DNA from: Alterisphingorhabdus sp051668705
GTDB lineage: Bacteria > Pseudomonadota > Alphaproteobacteria > Sphingomonadales > Sphingomonadaceae
Assembly (NCBI RefSeq): GCF_051668705.1
Contig: NZ_CP196351.1
Span: 806,001 to 870,000 of the forward strand
Direction: 5' to 3'
Length of the DNA stretch: 64,000 nucleotides
Shown: positions 34,145-43,189 of the stretch, in pieces
Layout of the letters: every line of letters begins with the position of its first letter
Position numbering within the stretch: the first letter of the stretch is position 1
Notes under the pieces: generated by a model
What the model was told of the DNA's origin: nothing
Databases searched by the model: none
Seen by the model: only the letters and a program-made list of their open reading frames with translations
Translations under genes and position numbers: made by a program

Positions 34145-34777
34145 GTGGCAGATAGTGCCGAAAAGGCTTGGGAAGCAGTCCGTTCTGATGAGAGCATACA
34201 GTTCGAGCCGCCTGCACCAGAACCTCCTGTAAAACCGCCTGAAACACCGCAATGGTTGCAAGATTTGGGCGCGTGGTTCAGCGATTTGCTAGCCCCTTTG
34301 GCCGGTCCTTTAGCGGCTTTTTGGAGCGTTGCGCAATATGCTTTGCTGGGCCTGTTGGCCATTGGCGTGTTGATAATATTATATATGGTCTTTAGGCCCA
34401 TATTGGATGCGCGTTTTGGTAAGAAAACAGAAATGCCCGAAGTTATGGAATGGCGCCCTGATAGTGAAGCGGCGCGTTCACTGCTGGGAGAGGCCGATCG
34501 ATTGGCCGAGCAGGGCGATTATGCAGCGGCCATCCGCCTTATATTACAGCGTTCCATTGCGGATATTGCCAAGGCGAACCCACGTGCGGTCATTCCATCT
34601 AACACGGCACGAGAAATTGGCCGGTTTGAGATATTGTCCGCTTCTGCGCGCGATGTATTTGCTATGATTTCTGGTCATGTGGAACGCGGTATTTTTGCGC
34701 GCGAGCCATTGTCCCGCGATGCATGGGAAGAAGCACGCAGCGCTTATGACAAATTTGCTCTTGGGGGTGCGGGCTAA
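34145..34777 (+). CDS. DUF4129-type membrane protein
   Basis: The 210-residue protein has a proline-rich N-terminal segment, a membrane helix at about 70-90, and a C-terminal helical domain (A-R-S-L-L-G-E-A-D-R-L-A ... G-D-Y-A-A-A-I-R-L-I-L-Q-R-S) of the kind labelled DUF4129. The GTG start has AGGA upstream. It is first of six co-directional, closely spaced genes ending in an RDD protein, a layout seen with MoxR AAA ATPases in many bacteria. Biochemical role is unknown. Confidence 0.65.
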   Translation: MADSAEKAWEAVRSDESIQFEPPAPEPPVKPPETPQWLQDLGAWFSDLLAPLAGPLAAFWSVAQYALLGLLAIGVLIILYMVFRPILDARFGKKTEMPEVMEWRPDSEAARSLLGEADRLAEQGDYAAAIRLILQRSIADIAKANPRAVIPSNTAREIGRFEILSASARDVFAMISGHVERGIFAREPLSRDAWEEARSAYDKFALGGAG

Positions 34778-36081
34778 TGTCTGGCACATCTGCAAACCCT
34801 TTTTCCCGCATGACCATTTTGGTGTTGGTTCTGGTCGGCAGTATGGCATTTCTTGGCCTGTTATATGGGCTGGGAACGGGGGAATTTAGCCAGAAGGACA
34901 ATAATGGTAAGGGGCACGCAGTATCCAATAGTCTGGTGGGCTATACGGCGTTTTTTGACCTGATGGAAAAAACCGGCACAGACGTTTCTTTGGGCCGCTC
35001 ACCTGCTGAGTTTGAGAAGACTAACTTGTTGGTCATCACACCCTCATTATATAGTGATGGCGAAGAGCTGGCAGCAATCATTGAGAAACGGAGCTATTCG
35101 GGACCGACTTTGATAATCATGCCCAAATGGTTTGCGCGTAAAGACCCTAAGCTAAAATCCGGTTGGGCTCGGCTGGTCACCGCCACACCATTTGACAATA
35201 TGGAAGAGAGCTTTGGCGTTAGCAGCGAGGTTACCGAAAAGAATATTGACCCGAATGCGGCCCAAAAAGAGAATAAAAATCCTTCTGTGCTGAGCTCAAA
35301 TATAAGGACTATCAGCAAAACGCCGCGGGCTTTGACGGTTTTAGAGGGTAAAGATATCCGCCCTATTGTTCGCGATAAAAAGTCCGGAAAGCCTGTTATA
35401 GGCTATTATGATGATGGCGGCTATTATCCCAGTTTGGACGGAGACACTGTTCGGGAATATAGCGACGAAGAATATGATGAAATCGATTATGAACGCTATC
35501 CGGTAGTGTTTGTCGCTGATCCTGACTTGTTTAACAATATGGGTATGGCGGATAAGACCAATGCGCTACATGCTATTGCCTTGGTTCAGGCCATAGATGA
35601 TGGGTTGGATATGCCGGTCGTCTTCGATCTTACCTTTAATGGCTTGGGCAGTTCAGAGAATCTCTTAACCTTGGCATTCCAACCACCATTTCTGGCGGCG
35701 ACAATTTGCTTTTTAATTGCTGCTGTCATTATTGGCTGGCAAAATTTCATCCGCTTCGCCCCGCCAATTCTGGGTGGCCGATCGATCAATTTTGGTAAGA
35801 CAGCTCTTGTGCGCAACAGCGCGGCCATGCTCAAGCTCATGTCACGCCAACATTTGCTGCGTGAACCCTATCTGGCCATGGTCAAACGCAAGGCCATGCG
35901 CAGCTTGGGAATTGCACCATCATCATCCGGTGAACAGGTGACGCAGCAATTGGATAGGGCATCTAAGCCTGATAAACCGCCATTCTCTGTTCTGCAGAAC
36001 AATTTGCAACGCGCCAAAAAGCCGCAGGACATTGTTAATGCAGCGGTACAGATAGATATTTGGAAAAAGGACAATTTATGA
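34777..36081 (+). CDS. DUF4350-type membrane protein
   Basis: The 434-residue protein has an N-terminal membrane helix (about 10-30) and a second helix near 305-325. Between them is a soluble domain with S-L-V-G-Y-T-A-F-F-D-L-M and L-L-V-I-T-P-S, matching DUF4350 proteins beside MoxR genes. The start shares one base with the DUF4129 stop (TAATG), and the stop overlaps moxR (ATGA). It may help display or regulate the MoxR/VWA machinery; no enzymatic motif is visible. Confidence 0.65.
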   Translation: MSGTSANPFSRMTILVLVLVGSMAFLGLLYGLGTGEFSQKDNNGKGHAVSNSLVGYTAFFDLMEKTGTDVSLGRSPAEFEKTNLLVITPSLYSDGEELAAIIEKRSYSGPTLIIMPKWFARKDPKLKSGWARLVTATPFDNMEESFGVSSEVTEKNIDPNAAQKENKNPSVLSSNIRTISKTPRALTVLEGKDIRPIVRDKKSGKPVIGYYDDGGYYPSLDGDTVREYSDEEYDEIDYERYPVVFVADPDLFNNMGMADKTNALHAIALVQAIDDGLDMPVVFDLTFNGLGSSENLLTLAFQPPFLAATICFLIAAVIIGWQNFIRFAPPILGGRSINFGKTALVRNSAAMLKLMSRQHLLREPYLAMVKRKAMRSLGIAPSSSGEQVTQQLDRASKPDKPPFSVLQNNLQRAKKPQDIVNAAVQIDIWKKDNL

Positions 36082-37067
36082 CCGATAACAGCACTGAAGC
36101 CGCTGGTTCGCCAGATATAGCCGGCGTAAAAACACTGGCCGATGCTATTCGCGGCGAGATCGGAAAAGCGATTATTGGACAGGATGGCGCTATCGATCAT
36201 TTGCTGATCGCGCTTTTTTCATCGGGCCATGTTTTGCTGGAAGGACCACCTGGAACGGCAAAAACATTGCTGGCACAGTGCTTTGCAGCAACATTGGTAT
36301 TGGATTTCGGCAGGGTTCAATTCACACCTGATTTGATGCCGGGTGATATTCTCGGCTCCAACCTGTTTAACTTTCAGACCAGTACCTTCACTTTGACCCG
36401 TGGCCCGATTTTTTGTGATCTGCTGCTGGCCGATGAGATTAACCGGACACCGCCCAAAACACAGGCGGCGTTGCTGGAGGCGATGCAAGAGCGCAAAGTG
36501 ACTATTGATGGCGAGACTTATGATCTACCCAGCAATTTTACGGTTGTTGCAACGCAAAACCCAATTGAACAGCAAGGCGTTTATCCGTTGCCAGAGGCGC
36601 AGCTTGATCGTTTCTTGTTCAAGGTTTTGGTGGATTATCCCGATGCAGATCAGGAAAATGCTATCGTCGCAGCATATGGCCAGAGCGCACGGATGAAGCG
36701 CCCAGCGGATATGGGTATCATCCCGCAAGTCGATCCTGCCAAGCTAGCGGCGGCTATAAAGGCAGTGGCTTCGGTAAAACTGGTTCCCGATGTGGTGGAT
36801 TATATTGTGCGCTTGATACGCGCTACACGTGAAACCAATGACCTGGAAAGTGGAGCAAGTACGCGTGCAGCGGTCATGCTGGCCAATGCGGCCCGTGCCC
36901 GTGCTGCGTTACAAGGGCGTGATTATGGAATTCCGGATGATGTTAAGGCACTGGCAGCGTCTGTATTGCGCCATCGTATCGTCTTGTCGCCGACTGCGGA
37001 GATTGAGGGGCGCAATGCAGAAGATATTGTTGCGCAATTGATCGTCAATACGGATGCGCCGCGATAG
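36078..37067 (+). CDS. MoxR-family AAA+ ATPase
   Basis: The 329-residue AAA+ protein shows Walker A G-P-P-G-T-A-K-T, Walker B L-L-A-D-E-I-N-R, the MoxR segment PPKTQAALLEAMQE, and the sensor/arginine region V-A-T-Q-N-P-I-E-Q-Q-G. MoxR proteins act as chaperone-like ATPases with VWA-domain partners, here the DUF58 protein encoded next. The ATG at 36078 overlaps the DUF4350 stop and has AAAGG upstream; an in-frame start at 36060 is less likely. Confidence 0.93.
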   Translation: MTDNSTEAAGSPDIAGVKTLADAIRGEIGKAIIGQDGAIDHLLIALFSSGHVLLEGPPGTAKTLLAQCFAATLVLDFGRVQFTPDLMPGDILGSNLFNFQTSTFTLTRGPIFCDLLLADEINRTPPKTQAALLEAMQERKVTIDGETYDLPSNFTVVATQNPIEQQGVYPLPEAQLDRFLFKVLVDYPDADQENAIVAAYGQSARMKRPADMGIIPQVDPAKLAAAIKAVASVKLVPDVVDYIVRLIRATRETNDLESGASTRAAVMLANAARARAALQGRDYGIPDDVKALAASVLRHRIVLSPTAEIEGRNAEDIVAQLIVNTDAPR

Positions 37068-37075
37068 ATGGCGCT

Positions 37076-38401
37076 ATGATTGCTCCAACACAAAGAACGG
37101 TTTTGCTGCTTGCAGCGGGAGCCCCGATTGCGCTGGTGATTGCGGCAATATATCCGTCTGCCTGGGCGATTGGCGTGGCTTGGTCCGCTGTGGTCCTGCT
37201 CATGGCCTTTGCCGATTTTCTTATGGCTGCAACAAAACGTGATTTTGAAGCTGATGAGCCGTTTTTTGCAGAAGTGGGGCGTGAATGCGCGATTGAGACA
37301 AAGCTGACACTGGGTGGCGGTTTTGCCGAGAAGGTGGAAGCCTTTGTCGAGACTGATGACCGTCTGCACGAAAAAGGCCGAACCATATTTTCACTGAACA
37401 TCGCAGATGACGAAGGTGAAAAGTCCAGTATTTTTAAAGGTGCTGCAAAGCTTGTTCCTAATCGCCGTGGTCCCGGAGAAGTGCGCCGTATCGGTGTACG
37501 CTGGGCAGGTCCGATGGGCCTGATCTGGCGGCAATATATTCAGAAATCAGACCATATAGTGCGGGTCACGCCCGATGTTGCACAGGTGCGTAGCCCCAAT
37601 GTGCAACTATTTTTGCGCGATGCCCTATATGGCATTGTCGCCCGCAAATTTCGCGGTGAGGGTACTGAGTTCGACGCACTGGCCGATTATCAGCCCGGCA
37701 TGGATCGCCGCAATATTGATTGGAAAGGCTCTGCGCGCCACACAAGGTTGCTGGCAAAGGAATATGATACGGAGCGTAATAACCAGATCGTCTTCGCCAT
37801 TGATACAGGCTCTACCATGTGTGAGCCTATTGGCGGCTTGCCGCGCATAGATTGCGCCGTTTCTGCGGCATTATTGACTGGTTATGCTGCGCTAAAATCT
37901 GGTGACCGGGTCAGCATGATGGCTTTTGCTGATCGCCCGCAGAGCTTCTCACCTTTCGTGACCGGTACCAACCAGTTCCACCGCCTGCAATCAGAGGCTG
38001 GTCTGATGGATTATAGCGCGAAAGAGAGCAATTATACGCTGGCGCTGTCAACGCTTTCTGCACGATTGCAGCGGCGTTCACTCATCATCATTTTTACTGA
38101 TTTTACTGATACAACCAGTGCGGAAATGATGCTGGAAAGTGTGGGCCGTTTGGTCGACAAGCATTTGGTGTTGTTTCTGCTGATTGCTGATGATGAGCTG
38201 GCCAATATTGCTGAACAACGCCCGAGCAGTATTGATGCACTGGCAGAAAGCGTAACGGCTGATGCATTGATTAGCGAAAAACAGTTTGTGGTCACCAAGC
38301 TGCAACGCATGGGTGTTGATGTTATTGAGGCACCGCGAGAGGATATTGGCACACATCTATTGAATGCTTATTTGCGGATCAAAAGGCGGGGGGCATTATG
38401 A
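37076..38401 (+). CDS. DUF58 (VWA-like) membrane-associated protein
   Basis: The 441-residue protein has two N-terminal membrane helices (about 10-30 and 35-50), an Ig-like region, and the DUF58 signature D-R-R-N-I-D-W-K-G-S-A-R-H followed by a VWA-like strand V-F-A-I-D-T-G-S-T-M. It is the usual partner of MoxR ATPases. It begins 8 bases after moxR and overlaps the SpoIIM gene by four bases. Confidence 0.88.
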   Translation: MIAPTQRTVLLLAAGAPIALVIAAIYPSAWAIGVAWSAVVLLMAFADFLMAATKRDFEADEPFFAEVGRECAIETKLTLGGGFAEKVEAFVETDDRLHEKGRTIFSLNIADDEGEKSSIFKGAAKLVPNRRGPGEVRRIGVRWAGPMGLIWRQYIQKSDHIVRVTPDVAQVRSPNVQLFLRDALYGIVARKFRGEGTEFDALADYQPGMDRRNIDWKGSARHTRLLAKEYDTERNNQIVFAIDTGSTMCEPIGGLPRIDCAVSAALLTGYAALKSGDRVSMMAFADRPQSFSPFVTGTNQFHRLQSEAGLMDYSAKESNYTLALSTLSARLQRRSLIIIFTDFTDTTSAEMMLESVGRLVDKHLVLFLLIADDELANIAEQRPSSIDALAESVTADALISEKQFVVTKLQRMGVDVIEAPREDIGTHLLNAYLRIKRRGAL

Positions 38402-39483
38402 GCCAAGCTGAAACAGCCAGCACGACGATTGGCGGTATTGATACCAGCGTCATGAGCAATGCCATTTTGCGCTCTGATCGCTTTCGTGTCGAGCGTGAGG
38501 CTGAATGGCAGCGGCTAGACACGATCATCACGCATATTGAGAAAGGCCGCACACGCCGCATTAGTGACGAAGATGCCATGGCGTTGCCGACCTTGTATCG
38601 CAAAACTGTTTCTGCGCTTTCCATCGCTCGGGAAAGCTCGCTTGATGACGGGCTGGTGACCTATTTGGAATCGCTGACTTTACGCGCTTATTATCAGGTT
38701 TACGGAACCCGCACGTCTTTGGGCAGATGGTTGTCAGAGTTTATCGGCGGTGGCTGGAGCCGTGCCATAAGAGCGATCCAGTTAGAAATCTGGATCATGG
38801 TCGCGATTATGATTGCTGGTTCGGTTGTCGGTTATGTGCTGGTCGATCAGAATAGTGACTGGTATTTCGCTTTGGTTCCCGGTGAAATGTCGGGAGGCCG
38901 CGTACCCGGTGCAGACCCAGCCATATTGAAAGAAACTCTTGGCGGTGTGGAAGAAGGGTCTAAGGACGGTCTGTCAGTTTTCGCGGCCTCTTTGTTCAGC
39001 AATAATGCCGGCGTAGGAATTTTCGCATTTGCGCTCGGCTTTGCATTTGGCATTCCCACAATATTGCTGGAGATCTATAATTTCACTTTATTGGGCGCGA
39101 TGACTTGGGTCTTTGTCGATGCTGATTTGGGCGTTGAATTTATTGGCTGGCTTTCCATTCATGGCACCACTGAATTGCTGGCCATTTTACTGGCAGGTGC
39201 CGCTGGTTTGCATATTGGGCGCTCCATGGCTTTTCCGGGCCAATTGACGCATATGGCGGCTTTACAAAAAGCAGGTACTCAGGGCGCTCTGGTTATGACT
39301 GGGGTGGTTGTCATGCTGATTATGGCGGCGGTTCTGGAAGGGTTTGGCCGTCAGCTTATAACGGGAACAGTTGCCCGCTATGCTATTGGCTATGGCTTGT
39401 TGCTTTTCTGGATAGTCTATTTTGTATTTGCTGGTCGTGGCAAAGGTTCGGCTCAGAATAATGGAAATTCTGATGGCGCGTAA
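38398..39483 (+). CDS. SpoIIM-family membrane protein
   Basis: The 361-residue protein has a ~125-residue cytoplasmic N-terminus and several membrane helices. It carries the SpoIIM-like core F-A-L-G-F-A-F-G-I-P-T and the helix containing S-I-H-G-T-T-E-L. In Bacillus SpoIIM is part of an engulfment complex, but in Gram-negative bacteria homologues simply accompany MoxR/DUF58 genes; nothing here suggests sporulation. GGCGGGGGG lies upstream of the ATG, which overlaps the DUF58 stop. Confidence 0.82.
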   Translation: MSQAETASTTIGGIDTSVMSNAILRSDRFRVEREAEWQRLDTIITHIEKGRTRRISDEDAMALPTLYRKTVSALSIARESSLDDGLVTYLESLTLRAYYQVYGTRTSLGRWLSEFIGGGWSRAIRAIQLEIWIMVAIMIAGSVVGYVLVDQNSDWYFALVPGEMSGGRVPGADPAILKETLGGVEEGSKDGLSVFAASLFSNNAGVGIFAFALGFAFGIPTILLEIYNFTLLGAMTWVFVDADLGVEFIGWLSIHGTTELLAILLAGAAGLHIGRSMAFPGQLTHMAALQKAGTQGALVMTGVVVMLIMAAVLEGFGRQLITGTVARYAIGYGLLLFWIVYFVFAGRGKGSAQNNGNSDGA

Positions 39484-40390
39484 TGCTAGCCAATCCAGAC
39501 GGCCAAATGGCGGATATTCGCCAAAACTGCACCGTCTCATGGTCACACCAGAGGGCGTGGGTCTGAATATTCATATAGCAAGTGCAGGTGCGCGTGCAGG
39601 CGCTGTGGTGCTTGATCTGGTCTTCATTATTTTGATTATGCTCGTTTATGGCATCCTATTGGGCATTATCATAAGCAATTTTGACATTGATGAAAATGGC
39701 AGTTTTGGGTCTTTCCTTCTCGTTTTTTCCATCATTTTTTGGTTTGTGTTACGCAATGCCTATTTCCTGTTTTTTGAATTGGGCAGCAAAAGCGCGACAT
39801 GGGGCAAACGTATATTGGGCATAAGGGTCGCCTCTCGTAATGGCGGACGGCTGACCAAAGAATCGATTATTGCACGCAACTTGGTACGTGAAATTGAGCT
39901 TTTCCTGCCGCTCACTTATCTTATTTCGACCAGTGTGCAGGGCGATATTAGCAATTATGCTGTGCTGGCTGGTGCGATATGGGTTGCGATTTTCTTGTTC
40001 TTTCCATTTTTTAATAAAGATCGGTTGCGCTGTGGCGATTTGGTTGCTGGCACATGGGTTGTCCATGCCGAAAAAGCTAAGATGACCGATATTGTCGCCT
40101 CTAGCGAGAGTATGACCAGTCAGATTTCGACTGATTACCAATTCTCTGATGCGGAGTTGGATATTTATGGCGAATATGAACTGAAAACGCTGGAAAAGGT
40201 ATTGCGCGAAGACAATGCCGATGCGGAACGGGCCGTTTATGAGGCCATTTGCAATAAGTTGGGATGGATGCCAGGTGGCGGTGATGAACGTGCATTCCTA
40301 GAGAATTATTATACCCAGTTAAGAGCGCGGCTGGAGGGCGGAATGCGTTTTGGCAAACGCCGTGCTGATAAATTTGATCGTCAGGATTAG
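39473..40390 (+). CDS. RDD-family membrane protein
   Basis: The 305-residue protein shows an RDD domain: A-R-A-G-A-V-V-L-D-L helix, two further hydrophobic segments, and T-W-G-K-R-I-L-G-I-R-V. A cytoplasmic C-terminal third follows, ending K-R-R-A-D-K-F-D-R. The start is uncertain: ATG 39473 (chosen) overlaps the SpoIIM gene by 11 bases, and ATG 39461 is also possible. It closes the DUF4129-MoxR operon, and its stop overlaps the convergent carboxyltransferase stop. Confidence 0.8.
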   Translation: MARNASQSRRPNGGYSPKLHRLMVTPEGVGLNIHIASAGARAGAVVLDLVFIILIMLVYGILLGIIISNFDIDENGSFGSFLLVFSIIFWFVLRNAYFLFFELGSKSATWGKRILGIRVASRNGGRLTKESIIARNLVREIELFLPLTYLISTSVQGDISNYAVLAGAIWVAIFLFFPFFNKDRLRCGDLVAGTWVVHAEKAKMTDIVASSESMTSQISTDYQFSDAELDIYGEYELKTLEKVLREDNADAERAVYEAICNKLGWMPGGGDERAFLENYYTQLRARLEGGMRFGKRRADKFDRQD

Positions 40391-41916
40391 CGATTGGCGC
40401 CCGCCAATTTGCGCCACGCCAGATCGGCAAATTCACATAATAGGCCGCGCGTATCTGCTGGATCAATAATATCCTCGACGGCAAATTTCTCCGCCGTTCG
40501 GAAGGGTGAGGTTACTGCGTCAAGCCGCGCCTTTATCTCGGCCAGCTTTGCCCGCGGATCGTCAGATGCTTCCAATTCTGCTTTATAGGCTACTTCCAGA
40601 CCGCCGGATATAGGCAGGCTACCCCAATCGCCACTGGGCCATGCAAAGCGATATTGAAAGCGCTCGGCATTGCTCATCGCGCTGCCCGCAATGCCATAGG
40701 CGCGGCGGATGATGACACTGCACCACGGAATGCTGGCACTATAAATTGCATTCATCGCCTCTACACCATGACGAATGGTGCCGGCCTTTTCTGCTTCAGT
40801 GCCGATCATGAAACCAGGATTATCCACCAGATGGATAACCGGCAGGCCGAACCTGTCTGCCAGCTCGGCAAAGCGCTTAACCTTTTGGCTGGTCAACGCT
40901 TCCCATGACCCGCCCAAATAGCTTGGGTCAGAGGCCACAACCGCGACCGGCCAGCCATCCAGCCGCGCAAAGGCGGTGATGGCAGCGCGGCCCCATCGGC
41001 GGCCCATTTCAAAGACGCTTTGCCGATCGAACACACTCTCCATCACGCTGCGCATCGAATAGACCTGACCCGGATCTTTGGGCACAATATCGCGCAGCTT
41101 CTCATCGCGCCGGTCAATGGGGTCATGATTGTCATGGCGCGGGGCTTGCTGGCCAACAGCGCTGGGCAGATAGGAAAGAAAGGCGCGGGCATAGGCAAAG
41201 GCCTCGGCCTCGCTGGCCACTTCTTCATCTACCACACCATTGCGCGTATGGATTTCGCTGCCGCCCAATCCTTCTTTATCGACTGTCTCACCAATGGCCG
41301 CGGCAACAGCTGGGCCAGCGGCAAACATCTGGCTAAGGCCCTTCACCATGATGGAATAATGGCTCATGCACACCCGCGCCGCGCCTAGTCCTGCCGTTGG
41401 GCCAAGCGCCAGCGCCACCACTGGCACGCTTTCCAAATTGCGCATAATATCGTCCCAGCCCGGCACCATGGGCACATAGGTATAGCCCATATCTTCAAGA
41501 CTTTTGACCGAACCGCCGCCGCCAGTGCCATCAATCATGCGGATCATGGGCAGGCCCATGTCATGCGCCATCTTCTCACACTGCACGAATTTGCGGTGTA
41601 ATGCCGCATCCGCCGCGCCGCCGCGCACGGTGAAGTCATCGGCTGAGGCCACCACTGGCCGTGCATCAATATTGGCACGTCCGAAAATCAGATTTGATGG
41701 CGCGCTGTGCACCAATTTGCCCTGCGCATCATATTCGCCGCGCCCGGCAATTTTGCCAATTTCGCGAAAGCTATTCTGATCGACCAATCCTGCTATACGC
41801 GCCCGCGCATCCATTTTGCCGCGATCATGCTGGCGCTGCACCTTATCCGCGCCGCCCATAGCCTCCGCCATACGCCTCCGTGCGGCAAGTTCTTCAAGTT
41901 CGGGTTTCCACGTCAT
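40387..41916 (-). CDS. Acyl-CoA carboxyltransferase (biotin-dependent, beta-subunit type)
   Basis: The 509 residues have the two crotonase-like halves of biotin-dependent carboxyltransferases (propionyl-CoA/methylcrotonyl-CoA carboxylase beta type), with D-R-G-K-M-D-A-R-A-R-I near the start, G-T-G-G-G-G-S-V as an oxyanion loop in the N-half, and R-R-A-Y-G-I-A-G-S-A-M in the C-half. No biotin carboxylase or biotin carrier gene lies nearby, so partner and substrate are open. The ATG at 41916 overlaps the methyltransferase stop (ATGA). It is last in a four-gene reverse-strand operon. Confidence 0.8.
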   Translation of the reverse strand: MTWKPELEELAARRRMAEAMGGADKVQRQHDRGKMDARARIAGLVDQNSFREIGKIAGRGEYDAQGKLVHSAPSNLIFGRANIDARPVVASADDFTVRGGAADAALHRKFVQCEKMAHDMGLPMIRMIDGTGGGGSVKSLEDMGYTYVPMVPGWDDIMRNLESVPVVALALGPTAGLGAARVCMSHYSIMVKGLSQMFAAGPAVAAAIGETVDKEGLGGSEIHTRNGVVDEEVASEAEAFAYARAFLSYLPSAVGQQAPRHDNHDPIDRRDEKLRDIVPKDPGQVYSMRSVMESVFDRQSVFEMGRRWGRAAITAFARLDGWPVAVVASDPSYLGGSWEALTSQKVKRFAELADRFGLPVIHLVDNPGFMIGTEAEKAGTIRHGVEAMNAIYSASIPWCSVIIRRAYGIAGSAMSNAERFQYRFAWPSGDWGSLPISGGLEVAYKAELEASDDPRAKLAEIKARLDAVTSPFRTAEKFAVEDIIDPADTRGLLCEFADLAWRKLAGANR

Positions 41917-42560
41917 CCCGCTTTTACTCCCACGCCGCTTTCTATCCAGCCTAATATGCTTGGGGCGCCGGGCATATATTCGGCCGTGCGATCCACCATG
42001 GTGAAGCCTTGTGCGGTGACGGCGTCGATAGTGGGGCGGGTCAGGTGACATCCGCCAGCCATGCGTTTCCAAAATGGTTCAACGCGGCGCTGCCATTTCG
42101 CGACATTGGCATCTGGCGCGCTGCCATGCTCCAAAACTAACAGCTGCCCGTCATCTTTCAACACACGCCGCGCCTCGCGGATGGACTGTGCTTGGTCCTG
42201 CACGGAGCATAGGGTGAAGGTGATCAGCACAGTGTCAAAACTGGCATCGTCAAAAGGCAGATTCTCGGCCACGCCTCCAACCAATTTAATGGGCACTTTT
42301 GCGGCGGCCAATTTGGGGCTGGCTTGGTTGATCAGTTCGGCCGATGGGTCAATGCCAATAACATTGCTGACTTTTTGCGGGTCATAAAATTCGGCATTGA
42401 TGCCCCCGCCTGCTCCAAATTCCAGCACCTTGCCTGATGCGCGGGGGACAATCTGGCTGCGGCGCTTCATAATCTGCGGCATCCCGCAAGCACAACCGAT
42501 TAAGCGCGGCATGACATAACGGTCCCAGAAATTGGGCGTGGGCGGGGTGAAGCTGTCCAT
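41913..42560 (-). CDS. Class I SAM-dependent methyltransferase
   Basis: The 215-residue protein has the Rossmann SAM motif V-L-E-F-G-A-G-G-G-I-N, acidic D-P-S after strand 2, and N-L-P-F-D-D-A-S-F-D-T-V around motif II, typical of Methyltransf_11/UbiE-like enzymes. The substrate is unknown. It overlaps both operon neighbours by a few bases, which favours co-translation with the peroxiredoxin and carboxyltransferase genes, although no shared pathway is evident. Confidence 0.82.
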   Translation of the reverse strand: MDSFTPPTPNFWDRYVMPRLIGCACGMPQIMKRRSQIVPRASGKVLEFGAGGGINAEFYDPQKVSNVIGIDPSAELINQASPKLAAAKVPIKLVGGVAENLPFDDASFDTVLITFTLCSVQDQAQSIREARRVLKDDGQLLVLEHGSAPDANVAKWQRRVEPFWKRMAGGCHLTRPTIDAVTAQGFTMVDRTAEYMPGAPSILGWIESGVGVKAG

Positions 42561-43189
42561 TATGACAGATTAGCTTTCAATTTCTCTACTGCTTCAAAGG
42601 TTAGGCGAACATGGTCACGGTAATCGCCGTCATCGTGCATCATGGCCACCGTGCCATCCTGCGCGATAACAAAGCTGGTGCGGCTGGTGAGGGGGCTGTC
42701 ATCGCCGAGTGATACGCCATAATCCTTGATGATATCCGCATCAGCCTGTGCCACGGCGAATTCATCGCGGCAGGCTTCGCGGGAGAAGCGAGCCAGCGTA
42801 TCAATATCGTCTCCGGACAGTCCAAAAACTTTTGCGCCCATCGCTTCAAACTCTGCATTGCGATCGGCAAATTCCTTTGATTCCAAAGTACAGCCGGACG
42901 TAAAGGCAGCGGGGAAGAAATAGAGGACAACCGGCCCATTTTTAAGCTCGGCCGCCAGATCAAGCGTGAAGGGTTCGCCTGCGAGTGCGCCCTGTGTCGT
43001 GAACATCTTTGCCGCTGTGCCCGCTTTTATGGGTTCGGTCGGGCTAATAGGTGTTGAAGCACTTCTATCAGGCGTTTGCGCTGCAGCGTTTTGGGTTGCT
43101 TCAGCTTCGGCATCTGGTGCTTGTGAACATCCACATAGTGCCAAAACCGCGAGAGGGGTTAAGATGTTGCGGTTCAAATAAAGGTTCAT
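42560..43189 (-). CDS. Lipoprotein peroxiredoxin (PrxQ/BCP type)
   Basis: The 209 residues begin with a lipoprotein-like signal (L-A-L-C-G-C, lipidation at Cys19 or Cys21) and a ~45-residue linker. An AhpC/TSA-type peroxiredoxin domain follows. The peroxidatic motif is A-F-T-S-G-C100-T. Cys140 (R-E-A-C) lies 40 residues later and could resolve it, as in PrxQ enzymes whose second cysteine is in helix 3; the +5 cysteine of E. coli BCP is absent. Arg in T-S-R-T-S-F completes the active site. It probably reduces peroxides on the periplasmic side. The ATG at 43189 overlaps the upstream gene's stop. Confidence 0.8.
   Translation of the reverse strand: MNLYLNRNILTPLAVLALCGCSQAPDAEAEATQNAAAQTPDRSASTPISPTEPIKAGTAAKMFTTQGALAGEPFTLDLAAELKNGPVVLYFFPAAFTSGCTLESKEFADRNAEFEAMGAKVFGLSGDDIDTLARFSREACRDEFAVAQADADIIKDYGVSLGDDSPLTSRTSFVIAQDGTVAMMHDDGDYRDHVRLTFEAVEKLKANLS

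Noticed and set aside
38398..39483. SpoIIM homologue as a sign of sporulation
   Set aside because: The gene sits in a MoxR/DUF58 operon and no other sporulation gene is present.
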